A stretch of DNA of 23,442 nucleotides from Massilia sp. UBA2709. Lineage in GTDB: Bacteria; Pseudomonadota; Gammaproteobacteria; Burkholderiales; Burkholderiaceae_D. The first letter of the stretch is position 1. The number at the start of each line of letters is the position of its first letter. The notes beneath the pieces are model-generated. The model ran no database searches. It worked only from the letters and a program-made list of their open reading frames with translations, and was not told the origin of the DNA. Below are positions 1 to 6,415 of the stretch, piece by piece. A program made the translations under genes and the position numbers. The DNA is taken from the NCBI GenBank assembly GCA_002354135.1, contig DEKZ01000448.1:1-23442 (forward strand), written 5' to 3'.

Positions 1-14
1 GTGCCCACCCTACG
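1..14. repeat. REP-like half repeat at the window edge
   Basis: The first 14 bases match the end of the right arm of the large palindrome at 1478-1553, with 13 of 14 identical. The partner arm would lie outside the window. A degenerate GTGGG/CCCAC pair follows around 34-50. It is read as a truncated member of the same repeat family. Confidence 0.55.
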
Positions 15-58
15 AAAAGCCAGGTGTCGCACGGTGGGTTCTTGTGCCCACGCGGTAC

Positions 59-94
59 GGCGCCTGCTCATTCGCACAATCGCAAGCAGGCGCC
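59..94. repeat. 10-bp inverted repeat upstream of the porin
   Basis: GGCGCCTGCT at 59-68 is perfectly complementary to AGCAGGCGCC at 85-94, with a 16-base loop. No T-run follows on either strand, so a terminator for an off-window gene is possible but unproven. The core GCAGGCGC recurs at 147-154 and, inverted, at 180-187. Confidence 0.45.
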
Positions 95-146
95 ACCTCG
101 ACATATGTTTCCCCAACACAACAATAGTTTCGGCTGATAATTTTTG

Positions 147-187
147 GCAGGCGCATGGATTTCGCCTATGGGATAATTCGCGCCTGC
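147..187 (+). promoter_or_regulatory. Candidate porin promoter/leader with inverted repeat
   Basis: TG-G-GATAAT at 169-177 resembles an extended -10 element and would place the start of transcription about 25 bases before the porin ATG. It lies inside an 8-bp inverted repeat, GCAGGCGC (147-154) and GCGCCTGC (180-187). A second GATAAT sits at 136-141. No convincing -35 is visible. The assignment is a reading of the sequence only. Confidence 0.3.
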
Positions 188-209
188 AATTTCTATCAAC
201 TTTATCCGA

Positions 210-1433
210 ATGCCAAGCCTTTCTCCTGGCCAGCGCCCGTTGCGCCGCGCCCTGCTCTGCACCGCTTTTGCCGTCGCCTTCGCTCCCGCCGCCAGTGCCC
301 AGACGGTGCCTTACCTGATGACCCGCATGGCCCAGCTGCCCGAGTACGGCCGCGGCGCCGACGCCGTGCGCGTCTACGGCACCGTCGACATGGGCGCGAT
401 GTACGCGACGACCGACCACGCGGGCGGCCGCTGGCAGGCGCAAAGCGGCGGCAACTACAGCTCCAAGCTCGGCCTGTATGCTTCGGAAGACCTGGGCGGC
501 GGGCTGAAGGCGGAAATCAAGCTCGAAGCCGGCTTCAACGCCGACAACGGCGCCCAGCAGGCCAGCGCCCTGTTCAACCGCGAGTCGTGGATCGGCCTGC
601 GTTCCAGCACCTGGGGCACCGTCCGCGTCGGCAACCAGATCAACGCCATGCTGCCGCTGCTGATCGATCCCTTCATGCTGGTGAACACGAACTCGGTCTA
701 CACCTGGATCGGCGGCGGCGCCATGCAGACGCCGCGCGGCGTCGGCGCCAACACCGACCTCGGCCCCGGCGCCGGCACCCTCCCGGTGCGCGTGCCGAAG
801 TCGATCACCTATGCCACCCCAGGCGCCCTGGGCCCGGTCTCGGCCCAGTTCATCTACGCCACCAATTCCTCGGGCGCGAACGAACCGAAGGTCGGCACGC
901 GCGGCGGCGTGGTCGCCTACAACCGCGGTCCCTTCTACCTGGCCGCCAGCCTGATCCAGACCTGGAGCAGCCCGGTGACCGTCAGCGCCGGCCTGCCGAT
1001 GCAGAGCGTACGCACCGACATCCCGTCGGTGGGCGCGATCTTCGACAACGGCAAGCTGGTGCTGTCCTCCTCCTACGCGCGCATGCAGCCGAAGGCGGCG
1101 CAGGCCGGCGAAGCCTCGCTCGTCACGCTGGGCGCGATCCTGCCGCAAGGCCGCCTGACCTGGCGCGCCTCGGCCGTCTACCGCGACACCGAGCGCGCGC
1201 GGGACAACGCCGGCCGCCCGGCTGATTCCTCGGCGCTGGGTCTGATGCTGGGCGCCGACTACGACCTGTCGCGCCGCACCGCGCTGTATGCGCGCGCCGG
1301 CTCGGTACGCAACTTCGGCGCCTCGACCATCATCCTCAACAGCGTCGCCCTGCCGCTGGTGGCGGGCAGCGCCATGCCGCAAACGGGGATCGAGACGCGG
1401 ACCTTCTCGGTGGGGATGTATCACCATTTCTGA
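210..1433 (+). CDS. Gram-negative porin (Burkholderiales type)
   Basis: This is an outer-membrane general diffusion porin of the betaproteobacterial trimeric kind, 407 aa. Residues 1-30 form a signal peptide with a basic start, a hydrophobic core and cleavage after ASA. The mature part opens with the family pattern VYGTVDMGAMYAT. Around residues 90-140 come the typical strands SSKLGLYASEDLGGGLKAEI, LFNRESWIGL and WGTVRVGN. The chain ends in an aromatic strand closing with Phe (YHHF), the usual outer-membrane insertion signal. The length is slightly above the 340-390 aa usual for the family. The ATG at 210 was chosen because it gives the signal peptide; no Shine-Dalgarno sequence is evident before it. 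The gene is monocistronic and is followed by REP-like palindromes shared with the convergent cystine genes. Substrate specificity cannot be read from the sequence. Confidence 0.93.
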   Translation: MPSLSPGQRPLRRALLCTAFAVAFAPAASAQTVPYLMTRMAQLPEYGRGADAVRVYGTVDMGAMYATTDHAGGRWQAQSGGNYSSKLGLYASEDLGGGLKAEIKLEAGFNADNGAQQASALFNRESWIGLRSSTWGTVRVGNQINAMLPLLIDPFMLVNTNSVYTWIGGGAMQTPRGVGANTDLGPGAGTLPVRVPKSITYATPGALGPVSAQFIYATNSSGANEPKVGTRGGVVAYNRGPFYLAASLIQTWSSPVTVSAGLPMQSVRTDIPSVGAIFDNGKLVLSSSYARMQPKAAQAGEASLVTLGAILPQGRLTWRASAVYRDTERARDNAGRPADSSALGLMLGADYDLSRRTALYARAGSVRNFGASTIILNSVALPLVAGSAMPQTGIETRTFSVGMYHHF

Positions 1434-1477
1434 TGGTCATTCGGGCGCTGCTGCCCGGCCGACTTCGGTATTGACGT

Positions 1478-1553
1478 CGTAGGGTGGGCGCCCCGTGCCC
1501 ACCATGCTTGCCGACGTCGCTTCATGCGGTGGGCACGGGGCGCCCACCCTACG
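1478..1553. repeat. Large REP-like palindrome, perfect 26-bp arms
   Basis: Positions 1478-1503 and 1528-1553 are perfect reverse complements around a 24-base spacer. The outer ends read CGTAGGGTGGGC / GCCCACCCTACG. The element lies between the convergent ends of the porin (+) and the cystine permease (-), a usual place for REP/BIME-type elements. It could form a long hairpin at the 3' ends of both transcripts. No coding sequence is apparent. Confidence 0.85.
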
Positions 1554-1613
1554 GGCTGATCACTCGTCGCTTGAACGCGTGGACGGCGCTGACGCCGCGT
1601 CAAGGCATGCTCC

Positions 1614-1633
1614 AGGGTGGAGCCGTCCACCCT
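1614..1633. repeat. Short REP-like hairpin
   Basis: AGGGTGGA (1614-1621) pairs with TCCACCCT (1626-1633) around a 4-base loop, and TACG follows as in the larger palindrome. It is a shorter, diverged relative of the 1478-1553 repeat, 40 bases from the permease stop codon. With no T-run it is not a canonical intrinsic terminator. Confidence 0.65.
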
Positions 1634-1673
1634 ACGTCCCTCCGCTCACTGCCGGCCGAACGTTCCGACACCG

Positions 1674-2336
1674 TCAGCGCGCCGCGTGCGCCCGGTCCAG
1701 CCGCCGCTCGGCGCGCCTTTGCAGCCCCTCGAAGAACAGGCTGAGCACCCAGTAGATCGCGGCCGCCGTCATGTACAGCGGCAGCGGCTGAAAGGTCGTC
1801 GCGATCGCCTCCTTCGTCGCCAGCATCAGTTCGGTCAAGGCGATGACCGAGACCAGCGAGGTATCCTTGATCAGGCTGATGAGCGTGTTGCTCATCGAGG
1901 GCACCGCCACCCGCAGCGCCTGCGGCAGCACGATGTGCACCAGGGTCTGGCCGTAGCCCAGCCCGAGGCTGAAACTGGCGCGCCACTGCCCCTGGCCGAT
2001 GCTCGCGATCGCCCCGCGCAGGCTCTCCGACAGGTAGGCGCCGGCGTTCAGCGACAGGGCCAGCACGCCCGCCGTCACCGGCGTGAACTCGATGCCCACG
2101 CTGGGCAGGCCGTAATAGATGACGAAGATCTGCACCAGGAGCGGCGTGCCGCGCATGATGCTCACGTAGAGCGTTGCCGGCCAGCGCAGCAGCGCCCAGG
2201 GCGCCAGGCGCAGCAGGGCCACCGGGAAGCCGATCGCCAGGCCGCCAAGCATCGAGGCCAGCGCGAACAGCAGCGTGTAGCCGGCCCCGGTCAGCATCGC
2301 CGGCGCGGCCTCGCGCAGCAGCGCAATCAGTTCCAT
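1674..2336 (-). CDS. tcyL: L-cystine ABC transporter permease
   Basis: Inner-membrane permease of a polar amino acid (cystine-type) ABC importer, 220 aa against 222 in E. coli TcyL (YecS). Recognisable stretches are GAGYTL near residue 17, the MRGTPLLVQIFVIYYGLP core at 61-78, LSLNAGAYLSE at 94-104 and the ATPase-contacting EAA loop at about 117-143, ending LPQALRVAVP. Conserved SLIKDTSL follows at 154-161. Hydrophobic segments fit four to five membrane helices. The gene starts 10 bases after the binding-protein stop codon, so the two are surely cotranscribed. No ATPase gene follows; the next sequence is the REP-like convergent region. Cystine is the best guess because of the closeness to TcyL, but another polar amino acid is possible. 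Confidence 0.9.
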   Translation of the reverse strand: MELIALLREAAPAMLTGAGYTLLFALASMLGGLAIGFPVALLRLAPWALLRWPATLYVSIMRGTPLLVQIFVIYYGLPSVGIEFTPVTAGVLALSLNAGAYLSESLRGAIASIGQGQWRASFSLGLGYGQTLVHIVLPQALRVAVPSMSNTLISLIKDTSLVSVIALTELMLATKEAIATTFQPLPLYMTAAAIYWVLSLFFEGLQRRAERRLDRAHAAR

Positions 2337-2346
2337 CGGCCGGCGC

Positions 2347-3156
2347 TCAAGGAGCCGGGCGGCTGGCGTCGCTGCCGAACCACTTCATCGAGATCGCCTT
2401 CAGGCTGCCGTCGGCCTGCAGATCCCCCAGCGCCTGGTCGATGGCCGCCTTGAGCTTCGGGTTCCCCTTGCGCATGGCGATGCCCATCCGCTCGACCTTG
2501 CCGACCCGCGCGCCGGCCTTGATCGGCAGCTTCGAATTCTTCAGCAGGTAGGACACCATCAGGCTGTCGTTCAGGGCCGCGTCGACCCGGCCGAAAGCCA
2601 GGTCCTGCAGGTTCTCGGGGGCTGCCGGGTAGCTCTTGACCTCGATGCCAGGCACCTGTTTCGCTTGCTGCTCGAATACACTGCCCTGCCCCACGCCGAG
2701 CTTCTTGCCCTTCAGGTCGTCCAGGCTGGCGTAATGCGCCGCTTCGTTGCTGCGCACGATGAGCTGGGGGCTGGAATACGTATAAGGCTGGGAGAAATCG
2801 AAGGCCTGCCGGCGCTTGTCCGTGATGCCCACCTGGCTGACGATCACGTCGTATTTGCCGGCGGCCAGGCCGGCGAGGATGGCGGCCCACTCGGTGGTGA
2901 CGAACTCGGGCTTCAGGCCCAGCCTGGCGGCGACGGTCCTGGCGACGTCGACGTCGTAACCGGCAAGCTGGCCGGTCTTTGCATCCCGGAAGTTGAACGG
3001 CGGGTAGGTTCCTTCGAGCGCGATGCGCAGCGTGCCGCGCGCCCTGGCCGTGTCGAGCAGGTCGGCTGCAGATGCCACTGTCGAGACGCCGAGCGCCATC
3101 AGCATGGCGGCAAGCCCGAAGGCACGGCGGGAATGGTGGATGGGTTCCTTGCGCAT
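2347..3156 (-). CDS. tcyJ: L-cystine-binding periplasmic protein
   Basis: Periplasmic solute-binding protein (family 3, SBP_bac_3), 269 aa against 266 in E. coli TcyJ (FliY). A signal peptide covers residues 1-31 (cleavage after ASA). It contains SRRAFGL, so Tat export is conceivable although the motif is not ideal. The mature part shows the family hallmarks: LRIALEGTYPPFNF, GYDVDVARTVAARLG, KYDVIVSQVGIT, FDFSQPYTYSS and DLKGKKLGVGQGS, closing with ISMKWFG. The ATG at 3156 has a good ribosome site (AGGAGAG, 8 bases upstream). It is the first gene of a two-gene unit with the permease. A near-perfect palindrome at 3174-3192 sits just upstream and may regulate or insulate the pair. Confidence 0.9.
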   Translation of the reverse strand: MRKEPIHHSRRAFGLAAMLMALGVSTVASAADLLDTARARGTLRIALEGTYPPFNFRDAKTGQLAGYDVDVARTVAARLGLKPEFVTTEWAAILAGLAAGKYDVIVSQVGITDKRRQAFDFSQPYTYSSPQLIVRSNEAAHYASLDDLKGKKLGVGQGSVFEQQAKQVPGIEVKSYPAAPENLQDLAFGRVDAALNDSLMVSYLLKNSKLPIKAGARVGKVERMGIAMRKGNPKLKAAIDQALGDLQADGSLKAISMKWFGSDASRPAP

Positions 3157-3171
3157 CGGACTGCTCTCCTG

Positions 3172-3192
3172 AAAAAAGCACCTGGTGCTTTT
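3172..3192 (-). terminator. Terminator-like palindrome before tcyJ
   Basis: AAAAGCACC (3174-3182) and GGTGCTTTT (3184-3192) are perfect complements around one base. On the minus strand this reads as an A-tract, a short stem with a CAG loop and six Ts (3177-3172), 38 bases after the stop of the upstream small gene. It may terminate that gene. It could instead be a repressor site for tcyJ, since TTATAAAA just upstream resembles a -10. A second small hairpin, GCGCAG/CTGCGC, lies at 3203-3216. Confidence 0.5.
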
Positions 3193-3230
3193 ATAACCGA
3201 AAGCGCAGCCCTGCGCGAAGAAAAATTGCG

Positions 3231-3638
3231 TTAGTACATCATCCGGCGGCCATGCGAACCGAAGCGGTGGCCCACGACCAGGGTCGTGCTGGCAACCAGG
3301 CTCGACAAACCGATGATGAGCTGGACCAGCTTGTCGGCCGGCAGCAGCCAGTACTGCCCCGGCGGCGGCTCGGCGCCGGTTGCGGCGACGATCAGGGGCG
3401 CGATCCAGCTCGCATCCGGCTCGACGTCGAGCACGACCGCGTCCTCGGCGGTCTGCATGTAAACATTGCCGCCTTCGGCCAGCGTGAAGCAGATGCCGTA
3501 GCCGGTCTCCTGCGGCCTGATCAGCTCCTGCATTGCCCGGTTGTGCTCGTCGATCCAGAGTTCGACGTCCTGGGGCGTTTCGAGGTGGATCCAGGGACGG
3601 GGGCGGAAGCGCGGCGGATTTTCGGTAGGAGCGGTCAT
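3231..3638 (-). CDS. Hypothetical protein, 135 aa
   Basis: I do not recognise this protein. It has no signal peptide. It starts with a Pro/Arg-rich stretch (residues 7-16), followed by an acidic amphipathic segment with WIDEHNRAMQELI near 27-40. The middle is beta-like (GYGICFTLAEGGNVYMQTAEDAVVLDVEPD, about 47-76). A hydrophobic segment, LVQLIIGLSSLVASTTLVVG, lies near 103-122 and may be one membrane helix or a buried core. The C-terminus is basic. Codon use looks like its GC-rich neighbours, so it seems native. No clear Shine-Dalgarno precedes the ATG at 3638, so the start is uncertain. It is separated from tcyJ by a terminator-like palindrome and is probably transcribed alone. Confidence 0.6.
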   Translation of the reverse strand: MTAPTENPPRFRPRPWIHLETPQDVELWIDEHNRAMQELIRPQETGYGICFTLAEGGNVYMQTAEDAVVLDVEPDASWIAPLIVAATGAEPPPGQYWLLPADKLVQLIIGLSSLVASTTLVVGHRFGSHGRRMMY

Positions 3639-3749
3639 GACATGCGGTAGGAATACGTAAGGGCGTATCCTAAGGCATTTCCGAGCGATCGTGTGTCGGA
3701 CTGTCAGGGATAGATCGGCTACACTGCTCTGCCCGAAACGACACTGCGA

Positions 3750-3965
3750 TCAGCGCACCGGCCTTGCCGTGCGGCGGCGGTCCTGCTTGCGGAAATGGTC
3801 GGGGGAGCACAGCACGCGCAGCGCCACCAGCCGCGGCACTCCGGAGCGCTCCATCAGCATCAGGGCGGGGTCGATGCCCTGCTGGGTGCACAGGCTCAGT
3901 GCCTCGTCCACGTGCGATGCGGTTCTCTGGTCGGTTCGTGCGTCGTTCCTGCTCAGTTCGCCCAT
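3750..3965 (-). CDS. Small conserved-looking hypothetical protein, 71 aa
   Basis: This is a small cytoplasmic protein with no signal peptide. An upstream in-frame TTG at 3980 is possible, but the ATG at 3965 has GGAGGA directly before it (3969-3974) and is the better start. The body HVDEALSLCTQQGIDPALMLMERSGVPRLVALRVL looks like two or three helices, with GIDPALMLMERSGVP suggesting a helix-turn-helix-like turn. The C-terminal tail is highly basic (RKQDRRRTARPVR), which would suit nucleic-acid binding. I cannot name a family. It is preceded by an AT-rich region with nested palindromes that probably holds its promoter. The function is unknown and the DNA-binding idea is only inference. Confidence 0.6.
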   Translation of the reverse strand: MGELSRNDARTDQRTASHVDEALSLCTQQGIDPALMLMERSGVPRLVALRVLCSPDHFRKQDRRRTARPVR

Positions 3966-4008
3966 GTGTCCTCCATGCAAGCGGGAGATGCTAACAGAGC
4001 CATACCTG

Positions 4009-4044
4009 CACTTAAAGTAGTTTTTTAAGATCTTATTTTAAGTG
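4009..4044 (-). promoter_or_regulatory. AT-rich nested palindrome upstream of the 71-aa gene
   Basis: CACTTAAA (4009-4016) and TTTAAGTG (4037-4044) are perfect complements and enclose the palindrome TAAGATCTTA (4026-4035). The patch is far more AT-rich than its surroundings. It lies 44-79 bases upstream of the 71-aa gene's start, where its promoter should be. An operator or upstream element is likely; the regulator is unknown. A further 6-bp repeat, CAAAGT/ACTTTG, is at 4066-4082. Confidence 0.45.
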
Positions 4045-4092
4045 GATGATTTTGTGTCTTATTCGCAAAGTTTTACACTTTGACATTGCGGA

Positions 4093-4119
4093 CTGCCGCG
4101 TTCGGCGCTAGCGCGGCAG
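4093..4119 (-). terminator. Hairpin after the phosphoesterase gene
   Basis: CTGCCGCG (4093-4100) and CGCGGCAG (4112-4119) form an 8-bp GC-rich stem with an 11-base loop. It begins 5 bases past the phosphoesterase stop codon on the minus strand. There is no T-run, so it is a possible rather than a canonical terminator. Confidence 0.4.
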
Positions 4120-4124
4120 CAAGC

Positions 4125-4622
4125 CTAGCTTGCAACCAGCGTGACGATGCGCGACCGGACCGTCTCTCCCTCGATCACCAGCTCGCCGCATGAGATCGGC
4201 AGACTGAAGCGGCGCCGCCCCGCACTGCCGGGATTGATATAAAGAACTCCCGCCCGCTCACTGCAGGCGGGGCGATGCGAGTGGCCGGAAACGACGACCC
4301 GCACTCCGGCGGCGGCCGGGTCGACGTCGATTTCCTTCAGGTCGTGGATCGCGTACAGCGATACCGGACCGAAGTGCAGCAAGGCGGTCGCGGGCAGGCC
4401 GCGCGCCCAGTCCTCGCGGTCGTTGTTGCCGCGCACGACAGTCAGCGGCGCAAGCTCGGCCAGGCGCTCGAGGATGCCCGGGTTGCCGATGTCGCCGCCG
4501 TGGACGATGTGGTCGCAGCCGGCCAGGAAGTCCAGCGCTTCCGGACGCAGCAGGCCGTGGGTATCGGAAATCAGGCCAACACGTACGGCCCCCGGCGCCG
4601 TCCTCGCCTCGTGTCCGCTCAA
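4125..4622 (-). CDS. YfcE/MJ0936-type metallophosphoesterase
   Basis: Calcineurin-like metallophosphoesterase of the small single-domain YfcE class, 165 aa, expected to be a cytoplasmic two-metal phosphodiesterase. All metal-ligand motifs are visible: ISDTHG (D20, H22), HGGDIG (D44), GNND (N66), AIHD (H93), SGHSH (H114, H116) and the family signature INPGS near 125-129. There is no ATG in frame before the first motif. The only sensible start is TTG at 4622, overlapping the TGA of the DUF378 gene by four bases (TTGA), so translation is probably coupled. A much longer upstream reading of this frame exists but runs through the DUF378 gene and is not credible. The physiological substrate is unknown. 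Confidence 0.85.
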   Translation of the reverse strand: MSGHEARTAPGAVRVGLISDTHGLLRPEALDFLAGCDHIVHGGDIGNPGILERLAELAPLTVVRGNNDREDWARGLPATALLHFGPVSLYAIHDLKEIDVDPAAAGVRVVVSGHSHRPACSERAGVLYINPGSAGRRRFSLPISCGELVIEGETVRSRIVTLVAS

Positions 4623-4909
4623 TGGCGCTTGGCCGTCGCCATCTTCGCCATCGTGTAGATCGAGTACAGCGCGGCCAGGCCGACCACCACGTAGACCAGG
4701 CGGGTTGCCGGGCTGCCCGGGCCGAAGATGGTGGCGACGATGTCGACATCGAACAGGCCGACCATGGCCCAGTTCAGGCCGCCGATGATCAGGAGCGCCA
4801 TTGCAAGGTAATCGAGTGCCGACATGGCCGAACGGCGGCCTTCGCGCAAAGCGAGGCGGCGTTCGGGGCTGGTCCGACGATCCATCGTGGGTGCATTCAT
4901 CGTTGCCAT
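4619..4909 (-). CDS. DUF378 family inner-membrane protein
   Basis: Small membrane protein, 96 aa. The first 30 residues are hydrophilic and Arg-rich (DRRTSPERRLALREGRR). Two hydrophobic helices follow at about 32-55 and 68-88. The DUF378 (YuzA-like) hallmark is ALLIIGGLNWAMVGLFDVDIV, with LVYVVVGLAALYSIY in the second helix. The ATG at 4909 is preceded by AAGGAGAGAACG, a strong ribosome site, and a second in-frame ATG lies three codons later. The longer N-terminal region compared with the usual 60-80 aa family members is unusual. The stop codon overlaps the TTG start of the phosphoesterase, so the two form a coupled pair. The function of the family is not known. Confidence 0.85.
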   Translation of the reverse strand: MATMNAPTMDRRTSPERRLALREGRRSAMSALDYLAMALLIIGGLNWAMVGLFDVDIVATIFGPGSPATRLVYVVVGLAALYSIYTMAKMATAKRH

Positions 4910-5028
4910 CGTTCTCTCCTTGGTGAGGTGATTTCGGTGTTCCGGCGTGTACATTGCCGGCCCGGCCCCTTCGACAGCAAAAACCCGTGCAAGTTGGCGG
5001 CCCCGACCGCGCCTGGCGCCTGGGGGAT

Positions 5029-5670
5029 TCAGCCCTTCCAGGTACGGTTGAGCCCCGTGTCGGCATGGATCCAGCCGCCCTTGGGACCGGAACGGTAATA
5101 ATACCCGACTCCGCCCGTACGGAAGCTGCGCACGAGTCCGCCCAGGACTTCTTCTGTCAGGCTGGAAATGCGGATGTCGGCGGCCTTGCCCGTCATGTGC
5201 AGCGACTTGCGCGCGGCCGGCACGCCGGCTTCGATCAGGCGCGCGTTCGAGGCCGGGGTGCGGTAGCCCGACAGGATCTCGAGCGGCTGCTCGAGGCCGT
5301 AGCGGGCGATGAAGGCCTGGGTGCTCCACAGGATCTCGAGCAGCTTCGGATCGATTGGCGCGGTTTCCTTGCCGTTGACGTCGCGCAGCAGGTGGCAGAG
5401 CTGCTGGTAGGCCGAGTCGATGACTTCGCCATCCTTCCAGTACAGCACTTTCGCCTTTTCGCCGCTGGCGGGACGGGTCACGCTCAGGGTACGCGGCTTG
5501 ACCCAGAAGTCGAGGTCGAGCAGCTGGGCGTCGAACAGATCGGGGGGAGGAGTCAGGTCGGCCGGCGCCGCCTGCGGCGCGGCGAGGACATTGCTTGCCA
5601 GGCCAGGGCCCAGCACGCCGAGGGCGGACAGGCGCATGCTCTGTTGGAGGAAATCTCTGCGGGAAGACAT
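5029..5670 (-). CDS. YcbK-like M15 (DUF882) peptidase, Tat-exported
   Basis: Predicted periplasmic zinc peptidase of the peptidase M15A/DUF882 group, 213 aa, probably acting on peptidoglycan peptides. The N-terminus MSSRRDFLQQSMRLSALGVL is a classic twin-arginine signal (SRRDFLQ), cleaved near VLAA. The catalytic region shows LEILSGYRTPASN, SLHMTGKAADI (H158, D165) and WIHADTG (H202, D204), the M15 zinc-ligand pattern. E. coli YcbK is also a Tat substrate. The ATG at 5670 was chosen for the Tat motif; an upstream in-frame TTG runs through an inverted repeat and is less likely. The ribosome site is weak and lies inside that repeat (5671-5732), so start accessibility may be controlled. It probably belongs to the same transcript as the acetyltransferase upstream. 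Confidence 0.88.
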   Translation of the reverse strand: MSSRRDFLQQSMRLSALGVLGPGLASNVLAAPQAAPADLTPPPDLFDAQLLDLDFWVKPRTLSVTRPASGEKAKVLYWKDGEVIDSAYQQLCHLLRDVNGKETAPIDPKLLEILWSTQAFIARYGLEQPLEILSGYRTPASNARLIEAGVPAARKSLHMTGKAADIRISSLTEEVLGGLVRSFRTGGVGYYYRSGPKGGWIHADTGLNRTWKG

Positions 5671-5732
5671 AAGGTACTCATCTATGCGAAGTTGCGTACT
5701 ATAACGCAACAACTTCGCACAATGAATACCTT
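5671..5732 (-). promoter_or_regulatory. Long imperfect inverted repeat abutting the peptidase start
   Basis: The arms at 5671-5697 and 5704-5732 pair over about 23 bp around the 6-base loop ACTATA. Segments from outside in are aaggta/tacctt, tcat/atga, tgcgaag/cttcgca and ttgcgt/acgcaa, interrupted by one mismatch, one small internal loop and a 3-base bulge. It fills 62 of the 71 bases between two genes and ends directly at the ATG of the YcbK-like gene. It could be an mRNA hairpin controlling translation, a terminator/attenuator or a dyad operator. A weak -10-like TATAGT lies in the loop on the minus strand. Confidence 0.65.
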
Positions 5733-5741
5733 ACTTGTTGC

Positions 5742-6266
5742 TTATTGGTTGCAATTGCAAAAACGCTTGCTCTGGGTGGCGCCGGCGGCCTGGTCGGCCT
5801 CCAGCGATTTCCACATCAGGTTGCATTCGAGGCCGAAGCAGGACTTGTCCATGCCCGAATTGGTGTAGCCATGGCGCTCGAAGAACATGGCGGCGCTCTC
5901 GGGGCTGTGCAGGAAGAGCTTGCGGATGTTCCAGGCGCGCGCCTGCTCTTCCACCGCAGCCAGCAAGGCGCGGCCGACGCCGAGGCGCAGCGCGTCCGGC
6001 TGCACGTAGCAGAGCGCGAGCTTCCCGGCCTGGGTCAGCAGCGCCAGGCCCAGCAGCTCGCCGTCGCGCTCGGCGACGATGGCGTGGTTGGTCGGGGAAG
6101 CGAACCAGGCGGCGACATTGTCCGGCGTCTTGTTGCCCAGCCAGGCGTCGAGGACGTCGGGACGGCCGCGGTGATCACGCTCGCAGCCCTGCTCGATCGA
6201 GCGGCGCAACAGGGCGCAGGCGGAAGGCGCGTCGGCCGGTGCTGCTTTGCGAATGTCGATACCCAT
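5742..6266 (-). CDS. GNAT family N-acetyltransferase
   Basis: Cytoplasmic acetyl-CoA-dependent acyltransferase of the GNAT fold, 174 aa. The N-terminus MGIDIRKAAPADAPSACALL is the usual first strand and helix. The acetyl-CoA binding motif A is visible as LCYVQPDALRLGVGRALLAAVEEQA with the pyrophosphate loop RLGVGRA (R/Q-x-x-G-x-G). The later motif LFLHSPESAAMFFERHGY is typical of the C-terminal half. Start ATG 6266 gives a normal-length protein; the longer upstream reading adds a basic leader with no family likeness. The tail ends in an odd CNCNQ. The acceptor substrate is unknown. It is the first gene of the minus-strand run and diverges from the sulfate-binding protein gene. Confidence 0.88.
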   Translation of the reverse strand: MGIDIRKAAPADAPSACALLRRSIEQGCERDHRGRPDVLDAWLGNKTPDNVAAWFASPTNHAIVAERDGELLGLALLTQAGKLALCYVQPDALRLGVGRALLAAVEEQARAWNIRKLFLHSPESAAMFFERHGYTNSGMDKSCFGLECNLMWKSLEADQAAGATQSKRFCNCNQ

Positions 6267-6415
6267 ACATCTGACCCAGTAAAACGTGACTTGTTGCTTT
6301 CGAACGCGCCATCCCGTTGGGGTAGCGCATGACCGGACTATACACCGAAAGCGGGTTCGTCTGCCGGATGCCATGCATACCTCGGATAGCCTCTAAGCAT
6401 ATGACAAAAGTATTC

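Noticed and set aside
5733..6299. 11-bp direct repeat ACTTGTTGCTT (5733-5743 and 6289-6299) flanking the acetyltransferase gene
   Set aside because: Short enough to arise by chance. A similar string occurs in recD near 18359, and no inverted ends or transposase are present, so it is not evidence for a mobile insertion.
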